Assembly: GCF_002775205.1 (NCBI RefSeq)
Contig: NC_036447.1
Location: 19,884,501-19,948,500, forward strand
Source of the DNA: Xiphophorus maculatus
Lineage: Eukaryota; Chordata; Actinopteri; Cyprinodontiformes; Poeciliidae
Direction: 5' to 3'
Length of the DNA stretch: 64,000 nucleotides
The notes under the pieces are model-generated. The model was not told the DNA's origin. It searched no databases and was given only the letters and a program-made list of their open reading frames with translations. The position numbers were made by a program, and so were the translations under genes. Of this stretch, positions 61,801-64,000 are shown piece by piece (the stretch's first letter is position 1; every line of letters starts with the position of its first letter).

Positions 61801-64000
61801 CTAATCCCCAAGCAGGCGCCTCAAATTTTACACAATCACTGGAGCGTTGCCATGAGGTGCACAGTACTGTATTGCTGCAGTGAAAACAATCAGGGATGCT
61901 GCACTGTGAGAGAAAAGGTGCTTTTTGACCAGTTTGTGTTCTTCCCATTACATCTATTTTCTTATTATTCTTTTCAGACCAAGATCCCTCCAAGCCCAGG
62001 GAAGCTGGTACAACATAATGTTTGTTAGTGTACTTTTTAAAGTATCGTTTAAGGTTCTCCAAAGTAATCTTTCCCCCTTTTTATCACACATGGATGAATG
62101 GTCGTTCTTTATGCTGCGCCAATTAAGGGATCGTAGATCCTGATTATCCTGTTTAAGCTTAACCTTTAACAACAAAATTCCTTCAGATTCCAAGAATATT
62201 TTAACGACCCTTTGTGGAAAAATCAAAGCAAACCATTTCTAATTCCTCTTTCCTCATTTGATTTCTCTAGTTGGTTTTCTTAATGACTTTTTGTAAAAAA
62301 AAAAAAAAAAAAATTATATATAAGTTCCTGTTATATATGTGTGACTGACGTTTCAGTCACACATCAGACAAGTGACTGAAATTCACTTACAGTAAAAATA
62401 TAGTTTTATTTACTGTGTATATTTTTGTTCTTAAAATAAGTTCAAACAACTTTAATGACTGGACATTTTAAATTAGCATTTTTTATCAAATCTTTGTCCT
62501 TTTTTTTTCCATTAACCCAACTTTTTAGTTGACTGAGAGTGCACACATTTAGTTAACCTTGTCAGTCTGCTAGACTTTGCTTCAGAGTTGCTAGTTACCA
62601 TGGAGATGCTGCTGGATCAGACAAGAGTCACAGCTGCATCAGTTCCCTTTAAATACCACAACCATTTAGGTGAGCAACGCCACTATCTGATCGTAAGAGG
62701 CAGTATTTGGTATTATTTATTCAGCTTTTCATATGACTCAACAAGGTTTTTTGTTTTATATGTTGCTAATTAGCACTATCTTAACCGGTGTTGTTAGTTT
62801 AATCTTTTGTATAAACCATTTTGTTGGTATAAATCATTTTATGTTTACAGTGTCTGAGCCTGATCAGCCACTATTTAAGATTTCTTCATGCCTTCTTTGT
62901 TGAACTACGTTGAACGTTGTTTTGGGTCCAACTTATGATATCTAAAACATATTTGACATTTTTATAAATAATTTTTTTTTCTCTAGCTTGGTTGTGCAGT
63001 CCCTGACTAGGTCTAAATAAATAGCAGGTAGATTGTTGACATTTAACGTATATAGAGGATCTTGAAGGGAAAAAGTTATATCGTCACCTTCTTAAATTAA
63101 TAGTCATTTGTTGACAAAAGTCATTTTTTCAATAAAAAGCACCACATGTTTCTTCCAAAAGATGTTTTAGGCAAACAACAACAAAAAAGAGACACTTTTG
63201 GCAAATATAAATAAATAACGTAGGCCATTATTTTAGAAAGATGACAGAGTGCTACATGCACCACTAATCCATCCGTCTGTCCGTCCGTCAGAGGAAGAAG
63301 AGGCAGCAGCCTGAGGCCCGGTCTTCACTCTCTCCAGCTACTTGACCCAGCTCCTCCAAGGGCATTCACACATACACACATTTACGATTATTTTTGCTTG
63401 ATGAGAATTTAAAAAAAATAATAAAGTACTCTTTAATTGAAGAGACATAATCTTAAACTCAAATATTCAGAAAAATATTACTTTCAATTTGAGTACATTC
63501 ATCTTCTGAACACGGAAAAACACACTGAGAAGTAAAAGTGTTTTTTTTTCTAACATTTTCAGTGTAATAAAATACTCCTATGCTAAAATATAAAGCTTTT
63601 TGCACATCTCCAGGTGTGTTAATTAATTTTTTTCACATAAAGCCAGTCCTCCTTTTGCACAGATTAAAGCTCTGTACAACTGTATGCGGGTTCTGCAAAT
63701 TTGGATAAATGGAAACTTTCATCACTGTCATTCCTCACTGTATGCGCGCGGTATGTGCCAAATTTTGTGACACTGGCACAGAGCGTGCTTCACAACATCC
63801 TGTTGATTCCCACCATGACATAATCAGGATGAATCAGCGGGTGCTCAGTTACATAAGCAGATTGTCATCCAGAAACACAGTAGACTCACCTACCAGTCAC
63901 TAACATGGCATGAGAAGACTGCCACCTACAGGAAGCAGCTGATACTTCAATTTGTTTATTTAAATTTTTTGAAAGTTTTTCTTCTCAAAAATCTTTTTAC
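58801..64000. other. Right-hand intergenic DNA, no gene seen
   Basis: AT-rich. No convincing exon, RNA gene or intact mobile element. Stretches near 59,160-59,260 (TTACTCAAATAAGAGTAGAAAACT) and 63,400-63,560 look like dispersed 'TACTCAAGTA'-type repeats. The TCCGTCTGTCCGTCCGTC run near 63,272 is a short simple repeat. Confidence 0.45.

Noticed and set aside
61625..62030. Plus-strand frame of 129 codons beginning near 61639
   Set aside because: No recognisable domain, no splice or polyA support and ordinary base composition; likely a chance frame.

Overview
The window looks like nuclear DNA of a ray-finned fish. It is AT-rich and intron-rich with canonical GT/AG junctions. It carries long CA/GT microsatellites and decayed Tc1/mariner, LINE and palindromic MITE repeats of teleost type. 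It holds two intron-poor NFIL3/E4BP4-type bZIP genes side by side, fitting the known NFIL3 expansion in teleosts. The exact species cannot be read from this sequence.

Layout. (1) 171-280 (+) is the last coding exon of a gene entering from the left, which I could not identify. (2) About 3.6-21.4 kb (+) is a complete RGL-family Ral guanine-nucleotide exchange factor, closest to RGL3. Sixteen coding exons join without a frame break into 728 codons. A second, upstream first exon (5197-5388) would give a 784-residue form. Its 3' UTR (21.4-23.4 kb) contains a palindromic MITE. (3) 23.4-38.0 kb has no convincing gene. It holds repeats and a dense set of matches to RORE and D-box elements. (4) 38,872-40,677 (-) is a 601-residue NFIL3-like repressor, called paralog A here. 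It has two upstream noncoding exons and a CpG-rich promoter near 47.4-47.8 kb. (5) 48-56.5 kb is repeat-rich and has no gene: a piggyBac-type MITE, a Tc1 relic, a retroelement tail and microsatellites. (6) 56,738-57,847 (-) is a second, 369-residue NFIL3-like gene, paralog B, with a 5' exon near 58.6 kb. (7) 58.8-64 kb has no gene that I can see.

Most interesting signal. Reading both strands by eye, nine perfect matches to the ROR/REV-ERB element WAWNTRGGTCA fall between 30,089 and 44,739. Nine perfect matches to the D-box RTTAYGYAAY fall between 27,404 and 47,794. Both sets lie over paralog A and its downstream flank. With equal base frequencies, about 0.2 and 0.6 would be expected. NFIL3 is a known REV-ERB/ROR target and itself binds D-boxes. 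The locus therefore reads like a distributed circadian or light-responsive control region with autoregulatory potential. I saw no such sites around paralog B. All counts are manual and need a motif scan.
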